This document shows positions 1 through 9,473 of a DNA stretch of 64,000 bases, one piece after another. This DNA is from Bathynomus jamesi (taxonomy: Eukaryota > Arthropoda > Malacostraca > Isopoda > Cirolanidae), in the NCBI GenBank assembly GCA_023014485.1, contig JAJOZX010005508.1:124001-188000 (forward strand), read 5' to 3'. A program made the translations under genes and the position numbers. Each line of letters starts with the position of its first letter. The stretch's first letter is position 1. The notes under the pieces were generated by a model. That model did no database searches. It was not told the DNA's origin and saw only the letters and a program-made list of their open reading frames with translations.

Positions 1-852
1 TCCCTCTTCAGTCACAAGCTTGCCTTCGGACATGTAATATCTTAGTGCAACAGGCTCTATGCTTGGGCATATTTGTCATTCATTATTCAACTGTAATACT
101 CAAATTTACTTCGTGCGCATTCTTATAATTCATTTACAAAGCTCCTGTGTATTGACTTTTGAGGTATTAACATTTAATAGCAATAATGCATTCACATTAA
201 CTGGTCATTCGATTCAAGCAATTGTAACGTGTTTCACTGTAAACGCTTATTTATTAATCTCATTTATTATTAGTTTTTAATGCAGGAAGGAGGGGACAAG
301 GGCAAATGCCCGAAAAAGCGCCCCCCCCCCTTATAGAAGAAGAAGAGAACCAAAATCAAGGTCCGAGGTTTTTGTTATTTTTTTTTTATTTTATTGGGTT
401 CAGAATCCCAGCTGAGCCGTGAACTGCCAAGCTCTGAAGGGCCAGTTTAACCTACAGCCCAAGTTAAGCTAGACTAAAAACTTACGGACTTGGAGGTCCT
501 ATTAGGTCCTACCTCAGGGTTGCTGACTCGATGTGGGCCTACCTTAGGCCTCAGATGCATAAAATTAAGATAAAAAACAATAGGGGCACTATTTATGGTC
601 TTCTTTCTGAACCTTGCAACAACAACACAACCTGCACCATTGTACTGTAAGTGCCGCATTCAACAAACGAGTAGGAAGGACGCGCAGCGCCCCCAAAAAA
701 TGATGCCACAAGAGTGCCCAAACAATGATGCCACAAGAGCCCAAAAATGCTAGCTCTAAATTAAGTGAATTTTTCACTAACCTTACAATTATGAGATGGA
801 TATATATATACACCTTAACTTAATATATACAAGCAATACTGCATCAATCAGC
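1..852. other. No gene recognised
   Basis: Only short open frames without recognisable motifs are present. A run of about ten C residues lies near 320, and a degenerate 20-bp direct repeat (ATGATGCCACAAGAG type) lies at about 700-740. I see no transposon ends here. The stretch may be old intergenic DNA or the 3' flank of LINE-A. Confidence 0.5.
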
Positions 853-1922
853 TTAGTCATCATATCGCCTTGGGACAACAATGGTTCTTCCTCTTCTAGA
901 TTTTCTAACAGTTTTCGAGGTGCCTAGACACTCTGCATTCGAAAGATGAGAGGTCATCACAGGAAGAAAGATGGATCGAGGAAGATTGTTCCAGAGTTCG
1001 CTGGTTGAGTAGATGAAAGATTGAAAATACCGATTAACTCTTGTGTTAGAGAATTGGACAGAAAGGAAGACGTATGCAGTTAGAGAGTTCAGAAGAGCAA
1101 TGTCCCCTATAATAGTGACAGTAAAGAAAGAGTGAGGCAACATTGCTGCGAAGAGATTGAAGACAATCAGTAAGAGGCGGGGAATTGATGAGATGAAAAG
1201 CCTTTGATTCCACCCGTTCAGGCACGGCTGTGTGGATTGAGACACCCCACCATTGAAAGACATACTCCATACAGGAGCAAACAAGACCCATGTAGATACA
1301 GCAACAGAATGGGGGTGAAGAAACTGCGGAGGCGGTACAGCACACCTCATAGAAATTGTTTTAGAAAGAGAGTATATGTGATCTTTCCACGAAAGATCAC
1401 GAGAAAAGGAAACGACGAGAATATTAAAAGAAGTGGAAGGATTGGGTTGTGTGTTGTGAAGGAAGGGGATAGTTGTGTGGAAGACTGTGACGAGTAGACA
1501 AATGGAAAAACTGAGTTTTTGAGGCATTGAAAGCCACAAGGTTTTCTCTGCCCCAATCAGATATAGCAGAAACTTCAGAGGTCAGGTGTCCCATAGCCAT
1601 CCTACAGGAATCATGAAATGACTACTGTGAGGGACGTTTTGGGAAGCGGATGGAGAAGTGAAGAGTGGAATCATCGGCATAGGAATGAATAGGATAGAAG
1701 GATAGAAACACAGGAAGCCAGTTTGGAAATTAAAAAATTGTGCCAGACTCTATCAAAAGCTTTCGATATGTCTAGCGCAATAGCAAAAGTTTCACTGAAA
1801 TCCCGAAAGGAGGATGACCAAGAGGCAGAGAGATATACAAGATTAACCCATACTGACAATCTCAAAGAAGATTGTGAGAAGAGGTGTTTAAGAATCTTTC
1901 TATTAAGAATAGATTCAAAAAC
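853..1922 (-). pseudogene. LINE-A reverse transcriptase, 3' part (broken)
   Basis: This is the C-terminal half of a non-LTR retrotransposon reverse transcriptase on the minus strand. From 1922 downward it reads a finger/palm A segment (DISKAFDRVWH, with the A-motif Asp), then the catalytic YADD box at 1681-1670 followed by STLHFSTSAS. It continues through the usual LINE thumb and C-terminus, with SFIYSTSELWNNLPRSIF near the end. Between palm A and YADD roughly 60 residues are missing, including the usual SGVPQGSVLSP block, so the copy is catalytically dead. Frames change around 1540-1690. The upstream half lies at 3673-4530, on the other side of PLE-1. The family is Jockey/CR1-like by motif style, but the clade is not certain. 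Confidence 0.8.
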
Positions 1923-2003
1923 AAATGCAAAAAACTTCACTTTTTTCTAGGTGAAGGTCAAAATATGATAATAAAAACCCACTCTAATAGACAGAGTTTA
2001 TTT

Positions 2004-2044
2004 CCACAACAGTTTCGATGCCCACTGGCATACTCTTCGGGTGG
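2004..2044 (-). ncRNA. Hammerhead-like motif of PLE-1 (diverged)
   Basis: On the minus strand the order is: stem I strand CCAC, core CCGAAGA (canonical CUGANGA with U4 changed to C), a stem II of ATGCC/GGCAT around AGTG, GAA, ACTGTT, then GTGG. CCAC and GTGG pair perfectly. The layout matches a type I hammerhead, but the core change and weak stem III make self-cleavage doubtful. Confidence 0.4.
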
Positions 2045-2935
2045 ATACAGAAAAACGAATGAACCAAAAACAAGAGGGAAAACAGTCCAGGGACCATTAA
2101 GAAATTCGTACCTAGGTTAGATCCCGTTCTCCCGACACTGGAAGGGCATTTCTATTAAAGGGACCCGCTTATAGTACATTCGCACAAATTTAAAACTATC
2201 CTCTTGTTCTATACATACAGATTCTATTATTTTTTTACACAATTATTACATTTATTATTATTAAATTTATTACATTTAATATTGCATTATTATTTATTAC
2301 AGAAACTATAAATTTATTATTACATTGATTATTACATTGTTGTTTATTATACAGAAATTATAAACCGAAAAACGAATGAAAAAGGCGAGAAAGAAACAAT
2401 CCAGAGACCATTAAGAAATTCGCACCTAGGTTAGATCCCGTTCCCCCGACCCCAGAAGGGCATTTTTATTAAAGGGTCCCGCTTATAAGTACATTCGCAC
2501 AAATTAAAACTATCTTCTTGTTCTATACATACAGATTCTATTATTTTGACATAATTACTGCATTTATTATTGGATTTACATTTTTAACATTTATTATTAT
2601 TACCTTTACACTAATTATTATATTTATTTTATTACCTTTATTATTACATTTATTGCATTTATATTTATTTCCACACTTATTACTTCCATTATTACATTTA
2701 CCGGAAAAAAAAACTGAATGAACCAAAAGCGAGTAAGGAAACAATCCAGAGACCTTTAAAAAATTCACACTTAGGTTAGAACCCGTTCCCCCGACTCCGT
2801 AAGGGATATTTTGACCAAGAATCTCGTTAAAGGGTCCAACTTATAAGTATCTTCGCACAAATTAAAATTATCTTCTTGTTCTATGCATACAGATTCTATT
2901 ATTTTTCTTTTGACATAATTATTACATTTATAAAC
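2040..2935 (-). repeat. Three tandem units in the PLE-1 3' tail
   Basis: A unit of roughly 315-355 bp occurs three times. The landmark TTAGATCCCGTTC (TTAGAACCCGTTC in the third) lies near 2118, 2432 and 2786. Each unit also contains a shared CCAGAGACC-type block, a CGCACAAATT block and ACAGATTCTATTATTT. The units differ by small indels and by AT-rich expansions of ATTATTA repeats. The repeats sit after the stop of the PLE reading frame, so they are 3' untranslated or pseudo-LTR sequence. Confidence 0.8.
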
Positions 2936-3663
2936 TTAAGTACCTTACTTGATTCCCAATCTATAGCATGATTATTTTGGCTGGCGTGATAAAAAATGGC
3001 ATTATTAGTATTACAACTTCTGAAGGCATATTTGTATTCTTTAATACGGGTTTCAATATTTCTTCCAGTTTCTCCTACGTATACTAAATCACAGCTTTTA
3101 CAGGGAATGCTGTAGACACAGGCTTGTTCCTGTTTTGCAACATTATTCCTAACCAATTTACTTTTCACAGTAGACGAATATTTGAACGCCAAAACAAACT
3201 TAAAATCTTCCGTCAACGGTTTTACTCTTTCTAAGCCGGCAATGTAAGGCAAACTCACATATTGTTTTTGGTTAACTGAAGGTTCCCGAGGGGCATAAAA
3301 AGATTTTCTGGCTTTAAAATACGCCTTTCTGATAAACCACTCAGGATATTTTAAATCCTTAAAAATGTTCCAAATCTTTGAATTTTTCGGGTCCAACAAA
3401 TGTGGGCTACAAATCCTGAGTGCTCTTAGAAACATGGAAGAAATAATTGAGCTTTTAACCCCTTCATCATGATATGAAAAATAAAGAATGTACGAATTAC
3501 AATGAGTAGGTTTTCTAGACCGTGAAATTGGGCTTTCCGCTTTCGTTAATGACCAAAACATCTAGAAAAGGTAATTGTTTGTCGTTCTCCCATTCATATT
3601 TAAATTTAATAGAGGGAACAAGATTATTTAATGACTGAAAGAAAGTGTCTATTAGAGTGGGAT
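2899..3663 (-). pseudogene. PLE-1 reverse transcriptase thumb and GIY-YIG endonuclease
   Basis: The frame at 2899-3561 encodes the C-terminal part of a Penelope-like protein. It begins with the RT thumb/linker (FLRALRICSPHLLD, FIRKAYFKARKSFY), followed by the Cys-containing linker VYSIPCKSCDLVYVGETGRN. The latter is the start of a GIY-YIG nuclease, with the usual RIKEYKYAFR and HAIDWESSKVL blocks. A preceding piece in another frame (3562-3663) still reads LNNLVPSIKF and ends in the 5' truncation. GIY-YIG endonucleases of Penelope elements cut target DNA for reverse transcription. No RT active site remains, so the copy is not autonomous. Confidence 0.85.
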
Positions 3664-3672
3664 TTTATTATC

Positions 3673-4530
3673 AGATTCAAAAACTTTGGAAAGGCAAGAA
3701 ATCAAAGCAATTGAACGATAGCTGGAGGGTTGAGATCGGTCAACCTTCTTTGGGACAGGCTGACTGAAAGCAAACTTCCAGCAGGAAGGAAAAGTACCAG
3801 ATGAGAGACAAAGCCGAAAGAGTTTGCCAAGGCAGGGTGTCAGTACAGAAGCACAGTTCTTAAGAACAACAGAAGGAACACCATCACGACCATACGCCTT
3901 CTTAGAGTTGAGCCCAGATAGGGCAGAAAGAACAGTTTTAAAAGAGATTCTAATTTCAGACATAATAAAGTCAGAGGGGGGAGGAGATGGAGGAACAGCA
4001 CCGGAATCGTCCAGGGTTGAATTGTAAGCGAAAGTTTGAGCGAAGAGTTCAGCTTTGTGAAGAGACGGCAACTGAGCAGTCGGAATGGAAAAGAGGAGGG
4101 AAAGAAGAGGAAGTAAAGTTGATGAAGAGGTTCATTGATGAAGAGGTAGAATTGGATAGATTTTCACAGTTTTGTCGAGTGAAGGAATTTTTGGCGAATC
4201 GAAGAACAGTTTGCACGATTCCGGGCAGAAATATAAGCTGAGTGAGAGTCAGGAGTTGGCAAGCGACGGCACCTTCTGAAAGCTTCCTCTCTGTTGCGGA
4301 TCGCATTAGAACAAGTAAAGTTAAACCAAGGCTTTTTGCATTAGTAGTAGGAACAGAATATGGAATGTACGCCGCCATACCCGAGAGAATTACCTCCATG
4401 ATGCGCTCAGCACACTCGGAAGGGCCCGTCCACGGAAGCAGTAATCATTCCATGGGAAATCACAGAAGTACTGCCTAAGGGCCTCGCATTCAGCGGCGCC
4501 GAAGACGGCCTCCCAATCAGCGGCAACGAC
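3673..4530 (-). pseudogene. LINE-A, 5' part: endonuclease-RT linker and RT fingers
   Basis: This is the upstream half of LINE-A. Around 4390-4510 the minus strand encodes the linker between endonuclease and RT (AAECEALRQYF..., MEVILSGMAAYIP). After frameshifts, 3652-4071 encodes RT fingers: ALSGLNSKKAYGRDGVPS, followed by KLFRLCLSSGTFPSCWK and SYRSIALISCLSKVFES, where the reading stops at PLE-1. The apurinic endonuclease domain itself is absent, so the LINE is 5'-truncated near 4530. It joins across PLE-1 to 853-1922. Confidence 0.75.
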
Positions 4531-4731
4531 AATTAATGACAATTAATGACAATTATTATTATCATAAATGACAATTATTTTGGTGACCCCTTAAACAAGC
4601 AAACAATTCTTTAATTATCAAATTACACCCTTGTGCAAATTAATTGCATAAAAGGAAAAATAACCAATAATGAGTCATTTAATTTATTTTTATGCAAAAA
4701 GAATGTAATTAAGAATGTATTAGGAATGTAT

Positions 4732-5400
4732 TTAGTACTTAATATGACCACCACTACTTTTTAACACCATTTTAACACGTTTAGGCATGGAATTTATTAA
4801 GTTTGCACATGTCGTCTGAAATTGTTCATCCCTGTACCAGACACTAATGATTGCTTTTGTAAGTTTGGTCATCGTCGTGCAATCCATCTTCCTGAGCCTT
4901 GACTTCACTGTTGCCCACAAATTTTCAATAGGATTTAAATCGGGGAGTTTTCGGCCAATCAAGTAAAGTAAGGTTCTCCTTCTGGAACATTTTCTTTACT
5001 TTATTCGATGTGTGACACGAAGCAAGATCCTGCTGGAAAACACCATCAGCCTCTGGGAATCTCTTGTTCATCTCTGGAATTACCTTTCTCTTCAAAAATG
5101 TCCATGTACTGAGCAGTTTTCATCATTCCCTTAACAGGATGAAGGGGTCCCACATAAAAAAAGCTAAAACAGCCCCAGAAAATCTTCTTTTGTGGATGTT
5201 TAACCGACTGGTCAATATGAACTTCTCTTACTGGTTCACCTGCGGACATTCTCGCATGTTGACTCCGGTGGCCCTGCCCTAAGAAATGGCTTTCGTATGA
5301 AAACAGAACTTTGCGCCATTGTTTCTGTGACCAATCTTTATACATTTCCGCCAATGCTAACCTTTTTGAAGCTGAAGCTGTTTCATCAGCTCCGTATTAA
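4732..5400 (-). pseudogene. Tc1-type DDE transposase (frameshifted, N-terminus missing)
   Basis: Minus-strand pieces align in order with a Tc1 transposase. At 5354-5046 is QWRKVLFSYESHF, the block holding the first catalytic Asp in active relatives, here FSYES in place of FSDES. In another frame near 5030-4990 is GVFQQDLASCHTSNKVKK, with the second Asp. Near 4960 is LPDLNPIENLW, with the third catalytic residue, followed by the C-terminus ending in KSSGGHIKY. A one-base deletion breaks the WP..SPDLNP block. The Asp-to-Tyr change and the frameshifts make it inactive. Confidence 0.85.
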
Positions 5401-6149
5401 CGCTTAGTGACAAATGTGATCTCTGATTGGCTTATTATGCGCATGCGCTGAATCAAACAGTGATATAATGTTTTGTCTATAGTATGTACAGTACATTGTA
5501 CAGTGCTTACAATAAGACTCGCGCCTCTGTCTCGTCCCAAGCTAGTCTGTTAGGTATAAAATGGGCGATCCTTATGGCAGCAGAGGTGTGTTCAGATTGG
5601 TGCACATAATTGCTCTAACCCCATCAATGACGTCCATTATTACGTCACTTCTGCTACATTTTATTGTTTAAAATACAATGATTAAGAAGTAGAATGACCA
5701 AGTTTCGGGATGTTTGGGATGGTTATGGAGCAATCCTAGTCATCATAATATTAGTTGGGCATTACATTATACCGTCTCAATATATACTGTAGACTATAGA
5801 GAACGACTAATTCGGCAAATATCCAAATCACTGGCATGATACCTAAGTTATTTTGACGCAGGTCTAAATTATTTGCTCAATGCAATGATTGATATTAAGT
5901 AATTGTTGGGAATTGTTGTCAATATTGTTGTTGTGATACATATCCTACGTGAAGAATCTAATGACCAAATTCCTCAGTGAACCTCTCACGCGCTCGCATT
6001 TCGAGGAGGTCACGTCGTCTCACCAATAGATAGTTTATCCATTATTTTAAGTGGTAACCTATTTCCATCTTATGAAAGTCATTAGTCTAAAGCAAGACTG
6101 GTGGGCCGTGAATCAGAGAAATTTGCATTTGATTTGTTCATCGTAATTA

Positions 6150-6410
6150 TTACGTAATATCGTATACTGTATATAGTACTATATAAGAGTTTATTGGTAG
6201 CATATCATATGACAATTCCCATAAACATGTGATGGCCTCGATGTTGCCAGTTTTTATTTTTTTTCCTGAAACTATTACCTTCTCATAGTTTGTTTCAACA
6301 ATGCATATATTATCATCTCCACGAGCGTAGACATTGCAAGAAAAGATTCTAACTAAGGAATAAGTAAAGTCTTTCATGGTCACATATAGACTTTTATAGA
6401 TGTCAAACAT
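6150..6410 (-). other. Open frame in T2 3' region, no recognised product
   Basis: An 86-residue frame (MFDIYKSLYVTMKDF...) lies downstream of the T2 transposase remnant and inside the terminal region of the element. The same sequence, with changes, occurs in T2-2 near 17524-17760, so it is conserved as part of the repeat. Nothing shows that it is translated. It is probably element 3' untranslated sequence. Confidence 0.25.
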
Positions 6411-6458
6411 AAAAATATAATAAATTCTATATTAACAAAAATTATATTCGATACACAT

Positions 6459-6720
6459 TTACGTCATGGCTTTAACATCAGTATTTCGTATAGCTTCCTC
6501 CGGCATCAATAATTTCTTGGCAATCGTTGCAGCAGAGAAAGAGGCCAGATTGTAGGGATGTTTTGGTGTTCGACGTAAGCTCTCCCAATATTCCTCGTGT
6601 GAGCTAAAAAGTGCTTCAAATGTTCTTTCATTGCGTTGCTCCCATTCGTTAATCATTATTGCCCAAAGGTTTCAATCGGATTCATATCAAGAGGAACGTG
6701 GTGGCAGAATTTAGATTAAT
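6459..6720 (-). pseudogene. Tc1-type transposase C-terminus in T2-1
   Basis: Two overlapping frames together give the end of a Tc1/mariner transposase. Around 6690-6670 is LDMNPIE, corresponding to PDLNPIE with the third catalytic residue. A frame switch leads to NLWAIMINEWEQRNERTFEAL and WESLRRTP. A further switch near 6520 gives the canonical terminal block QEIIDAGGSYTKY. The upstream catalytic regions are missing. This shows that T2 descends from a Tc1-type transposon whose 5' transposase part was lost and replaced by LINE sequence. Confidence 0.7.
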
Positions 6721-7639
6721 AACCTCCGGCTCCCTTTCCTCACCCTTCGTATTCCCCACCCAACCTCGTTTCCCCGACATAGCAACGCTTACCTCCATCC
6801 TCATTCCACTTCCTTCATTAAACCTATTATCGCTTTTACTGTCCCTTCCTTCCATCCTTCAATGCCAGCGTTCTTAAACCTAGCATAAATTATATAATAT
6901 GGAATCTAACACCTTAGATCTCTACGCATTCATGTTACTTGAAGACCTGTGTCCTTAGGGGAATCTAAGTGTTGAGAGTGGCTTGAGGGTGTAGTTCTAT
7001 AGATTACTACAGATGACCTTGAACGCTCCAACTATTTTAAAAATGATTATTTATTACGCACATCATATGGCTAATACACACTGAATTTAAGTATCTTACA
7101 CTATAGGAATGGAATTGAATCCTACCAGAGTTAAAAAGTTGCAAAATATGATAGACTAGTTTGTATTAAGAGGTTACTAAGAGAAAAGGATTTGGGATAG
7201 AGCGGAAGCCAGAGAGTATATTTTCTCGAGTTTCGCTTATTATTAACGTTATATGGATACATTGCCATGAGTTTTGTGATCAGAGAGAGAGAGAGAGAGA
7301 GAGAGTTACAGGAAAGAAGTACCTCAAAAGGCCTTTCGGCCCATACCGAGGAGGTACCAATGGCAACGGGTGCCAGGGAAAATTTTGTAAAGTTTATTTT
7401 TCTTTCAACTATCCTAGCAGTAGTAGAAACTGGATAGAAAAGTAGAAGGCTCTCTCCCCACCCTCCGCTCCCTCCCTGCCAGAGCAGGTACGGAAAAAGG
7501 TTGAAGAAAATACCTTGACCCTGGAAAAGTAGCCAAGGAAATTTACAGGAAAGTGGAGAATATATAAATAGCTCTATATTTAGCTTGCTCACAGAGACAC
7601 CGAGCAAGCGAACTCCTGCAGAGTTTCTGAGGTTTTAAT

Positions 7640-7799
7640 CTTAAACTATGAGTGTGTTCAGTACTTTGTCTAGCCTATTTTTAAACAGATTTACACTTTG
7701 ACTGAAAACAACCTCTGAGGGAAGTTGGTTCCAGATATTAACTATTTATAGGAAAAGAAATTTCCGCAGACTGAGGTCCTAAATGTCTTACACACTCAA

Positions 7800-7800
<1 letters not shown>
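7640..7800 (-). pseudogene. LINE-B C-terminus inside T2-1
   Basis: The minus strand reads TSVCGNFFSY-type residues in one frame, then NIWNQLPSEVVFSQSVNLFK and NRLDKVLNTLIV. This parallels the LINE-B C-terminus in T2-2 (TWNRLPSEVV and KKRLDQILHTI). It is followed toward 7315 by the same 3' tail (CCTGGCACCCGTTGC, CGGTATGGGCC) and a CT tract. About 250 bp of unrelated sequence (7390-7640) lies between this C-terminus and that tail. Confidence 0.7.

Positions 7801-7801
<1 letters not shown>

Positions 7802-7843
<42 letters not shown>
7802..7843. repeat. (GA)n microsatellite in T2-1
   Basis: A GA tract of about 40 bp lies directly 5' (in LINE orientation) of the LINE-B C-terminal remnant. A second, shorter tract lies at 7284-7305. 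The equivalent positions in T2-2 also carry CT tracts. Confidence 0.9.
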
Positions 7844-7845
<2 letters not shown>

Positions 7846-8383
7846 CTTTTAAATCACACCTTTTAAATGGTTTGTGGGTAAAGGCTTCACGTATGTTATT
7901 TTAGTCCAGGGTAGTTTTATGTGGAGGTATTAACGTAACTTGCACTTGGGACTGTTTAACTGTAAGACAACTACCATAGCGGGACTGAGACACGTTATCC
8001 CTGCATACTCTAATATATCTCTATTACAGTATGTCTCTATAATATAAAATAGATAGAGTGATCGACACAATGATAATGTGGACGTCGTTGATAGGTTTAG
8101 AGCAATTATGTGCACCAATCCGAACACACCCCCGCTGCCATAAGGAACCGCCCATTTTATACCTACAGACTAGCTGGGACGAGACAGAGGCGCGAGACTT
8201 ATTGTAAGGCACTGTACATAGGCCGACATTTAAGCATACTTTCTAATGTAAATGCTACTTCACAAACAATCCAATTATGGATTAAAGATCTGCAATTTTC
8301 AGGTTTTTTCAGTTTGTGCAATTAATTTGCACAAGGCTGTATATTAATTTTAGGCCTACTGTCAACATATCAACATGACAATA

Positions 8384-8391
8384 TATATATA

Positions 8392-8433
<42 letters not shown>
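8384..8433. repeat. (TA)n microsatellite
   Basis: An almost pure TA tract of about 50 bp lies just outside T1. Confidence 0.95.
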
Positions 8434-8435
<2 letters not shown>

Positions 8436-8449
8436 TGTATAATATTATA

Positions 8450-8660
8450 TAATGGTTAGCATCGCTGACCACGAATCCATCAGCTAAGGTTGCACTTCTA
8501 ATTCTTCTGAGTCACCCCTCTCACGTCTTAACATAACGGGAAATCTTGGAACACTCAGCCGATATCTGAATCTCAGTTCCTTCAAGCACCGTAAAATGTA
8601 AAGAACTGTAAACAACAGGGTTCAAGTTTGATAACCCCGCCTAAAAAAAGAAAAGAAATC
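8450..8660 (+). other. Possible tRNA-derived SINE fragment
   Basis: TGGTTAGCATCGC resembles a pol III A box and AGGTTGCACTTC, about 30 bp later, a degraded B box. Unrelated sequence ending in an A-rich stretch (AAAAAAAGAAAAGAAA) follows. This is the layout of a tRNA-head SINE with an A-rich tail, but only one copy is in view and the B box is poor. Confidence 0.25.
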
Positions 8661-8770
8661 AAGTGGGCGTTAGATCTGGTGCTCTACAGTATAACAGAGA
8701 AAATAAACAGTATTAATATAAATCAATTCCCCCTATGTGTCTTCATTGTTGGGATACCCTATATATATAT

Positions 8771-9274
8771 TAGGGGTGGTCCAAAAATTAATGGCAGTTT
8801 TTAAAGTTTTTTTTCTTTTGTGGCACGCTTTCATTTTGGTATTTATGTTAAATAAATACTACACGTCAATTTTTGTATGAATCGTACAATATTTGAAGGT
8901 CATTCAATGTAAAAGTAAATTGCTACATTATGATGTAAAATAATTTAACAGAGGGTAAATCACATAATTAACAAAAATGGAATGAGTTAAAGAAAGTTTT
9001 AATGTGATTCGTTTTTTATTATATATTATATATTATTATTATTATATATTGGACCTACATATTATATATGTCCAAATCATAGTTTGACGAGACCCATATT
9101 ACTGAGTTGTGAATTCAGAAGTTTTGGAAGTAGGTAATTTTCCATGCATTAAAACCAAGCTCACCCTCTCGTCTATTGTTAATTTCGCAGTCATCCCTTA
9201 CCTAAAACAAAATAAATAATATGTCATAATCAACACTGACAATTCCTATGATGTGCGACTTTTGCCCCACCCTA
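8771..9274. mobile_element. Non-autonomous TIR element with TAGGG(G)TGG ends
   Basis: The left end reads TAGGGGTGGTCCAAAAATTA. The right end read inward from 9274 is TAGGGTGGGGCAAAAGTCGC. Both are flanked by TATA-rich DNA. No coding capacity was seen in about 500 bp. The ends resemble those of W1, which starts at 9280, only six bases away. It may be a deletion derivative of the W family. Confidence 0.45.
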
Positions 9275-9473
9275 TATATTAGGGTGGTCCAAGAAATAAA
9301 AGTTTTATTTTTGTACTTCCTCAAGGCTACCCTTATTTGAAATCATAAAAGGATAATTGCTACAAAAATGAGCTCATTCTGACTATATTTAGAGGCCGCT
9401 ACAAAATGAATAATTTTCTCTTAAATGAAAAATTAACGAAATTTGAAGAAAGAACATGCAAATGGCTTTTAAT

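Larger units (their letters stand above)
1923..3672 (-). mobile_element. PLE-1, 5'-truncated Penelope-like element inserted in LINE-A
   Basis: The minus-strand element carries a Penelope reverse transcriptase/GIY-YIG reading frame and a long repetitive 3' tail. It interrupts LINE-A exactly: the 12-mer AGATTCAAAAAC occurs at 1911-1922 and again at 3673-3684, and joining the two LINE halves there gives ...LSKVFES|ILNRKILKHL..., a continuous reverse transcriptase. The 12-bp duplication is therefore the target-site duplication. The element is 5'-truncated inside the reverse transcriptase thumb, at the high-coordinate end. Its 3' part holds about three tandem units and ends with a hammerhead-like motif near 2004-2044. 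Confidence 0.85.
5501..8214 (-). mobile_element. T2-1, TIR element with LINE cargo (copy 1, inverted relative to T2-2)
   Basis: Long inverted ends begin CAGTGCTTACAATAAG at 5501 and, read inward from 8214, CAGTGCCTTACAATAAG. Both run through CTCGCGCCTCTGTCTCG to GTGCACATAATTGCTCTAA, about 128 bp. TA flanks each end (5499-5500 and 8215-8216). The interior matches T2-2 (14106-18432) in reverse orientation. It holds the C-terminal remnant of a Tc1-type transposase at 6459-6720 and, further from it, CT/GA microsatellites with LINE-B 3' sequence. The element is inserted inside T1. LINE-B is reduced to its C-terminus and 3' tail here. Confidence 0.8.
4626..8339 (-). mobile_element. T1, Tc1-like transposon split by T2-1
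   Basis: The inverted ends are CACCCTTGTGCAAATTAATT at 4626 and, reading inward from 8339, CAGCCTTGTGCAAATTAATT. TA flanks both ends (4624-4625 and 8340-8341), which is the target duplication of IS630/Tc1/mariner elements. Without the 2.7-kb T2-1 insertion (5501-8214) the element would be about 1 kb. The transposase remnant lies near the low-coordinate end. The N-terminal half of the transposase was not found. Confidence 0.75.

Noticed and set aside
59..280. 73-residue open frame near the window start
   Set aside because: Hydrophobic, AT-rich, without motif or repeat copy. It looks like a chance frame.
6150..6410. Captured host gene in T2
   Set aside because: The frame lies downstream of a Tc1-type transposase C-terminus in both T2 copies and has no independent domain; element 3' sequence is simpler.
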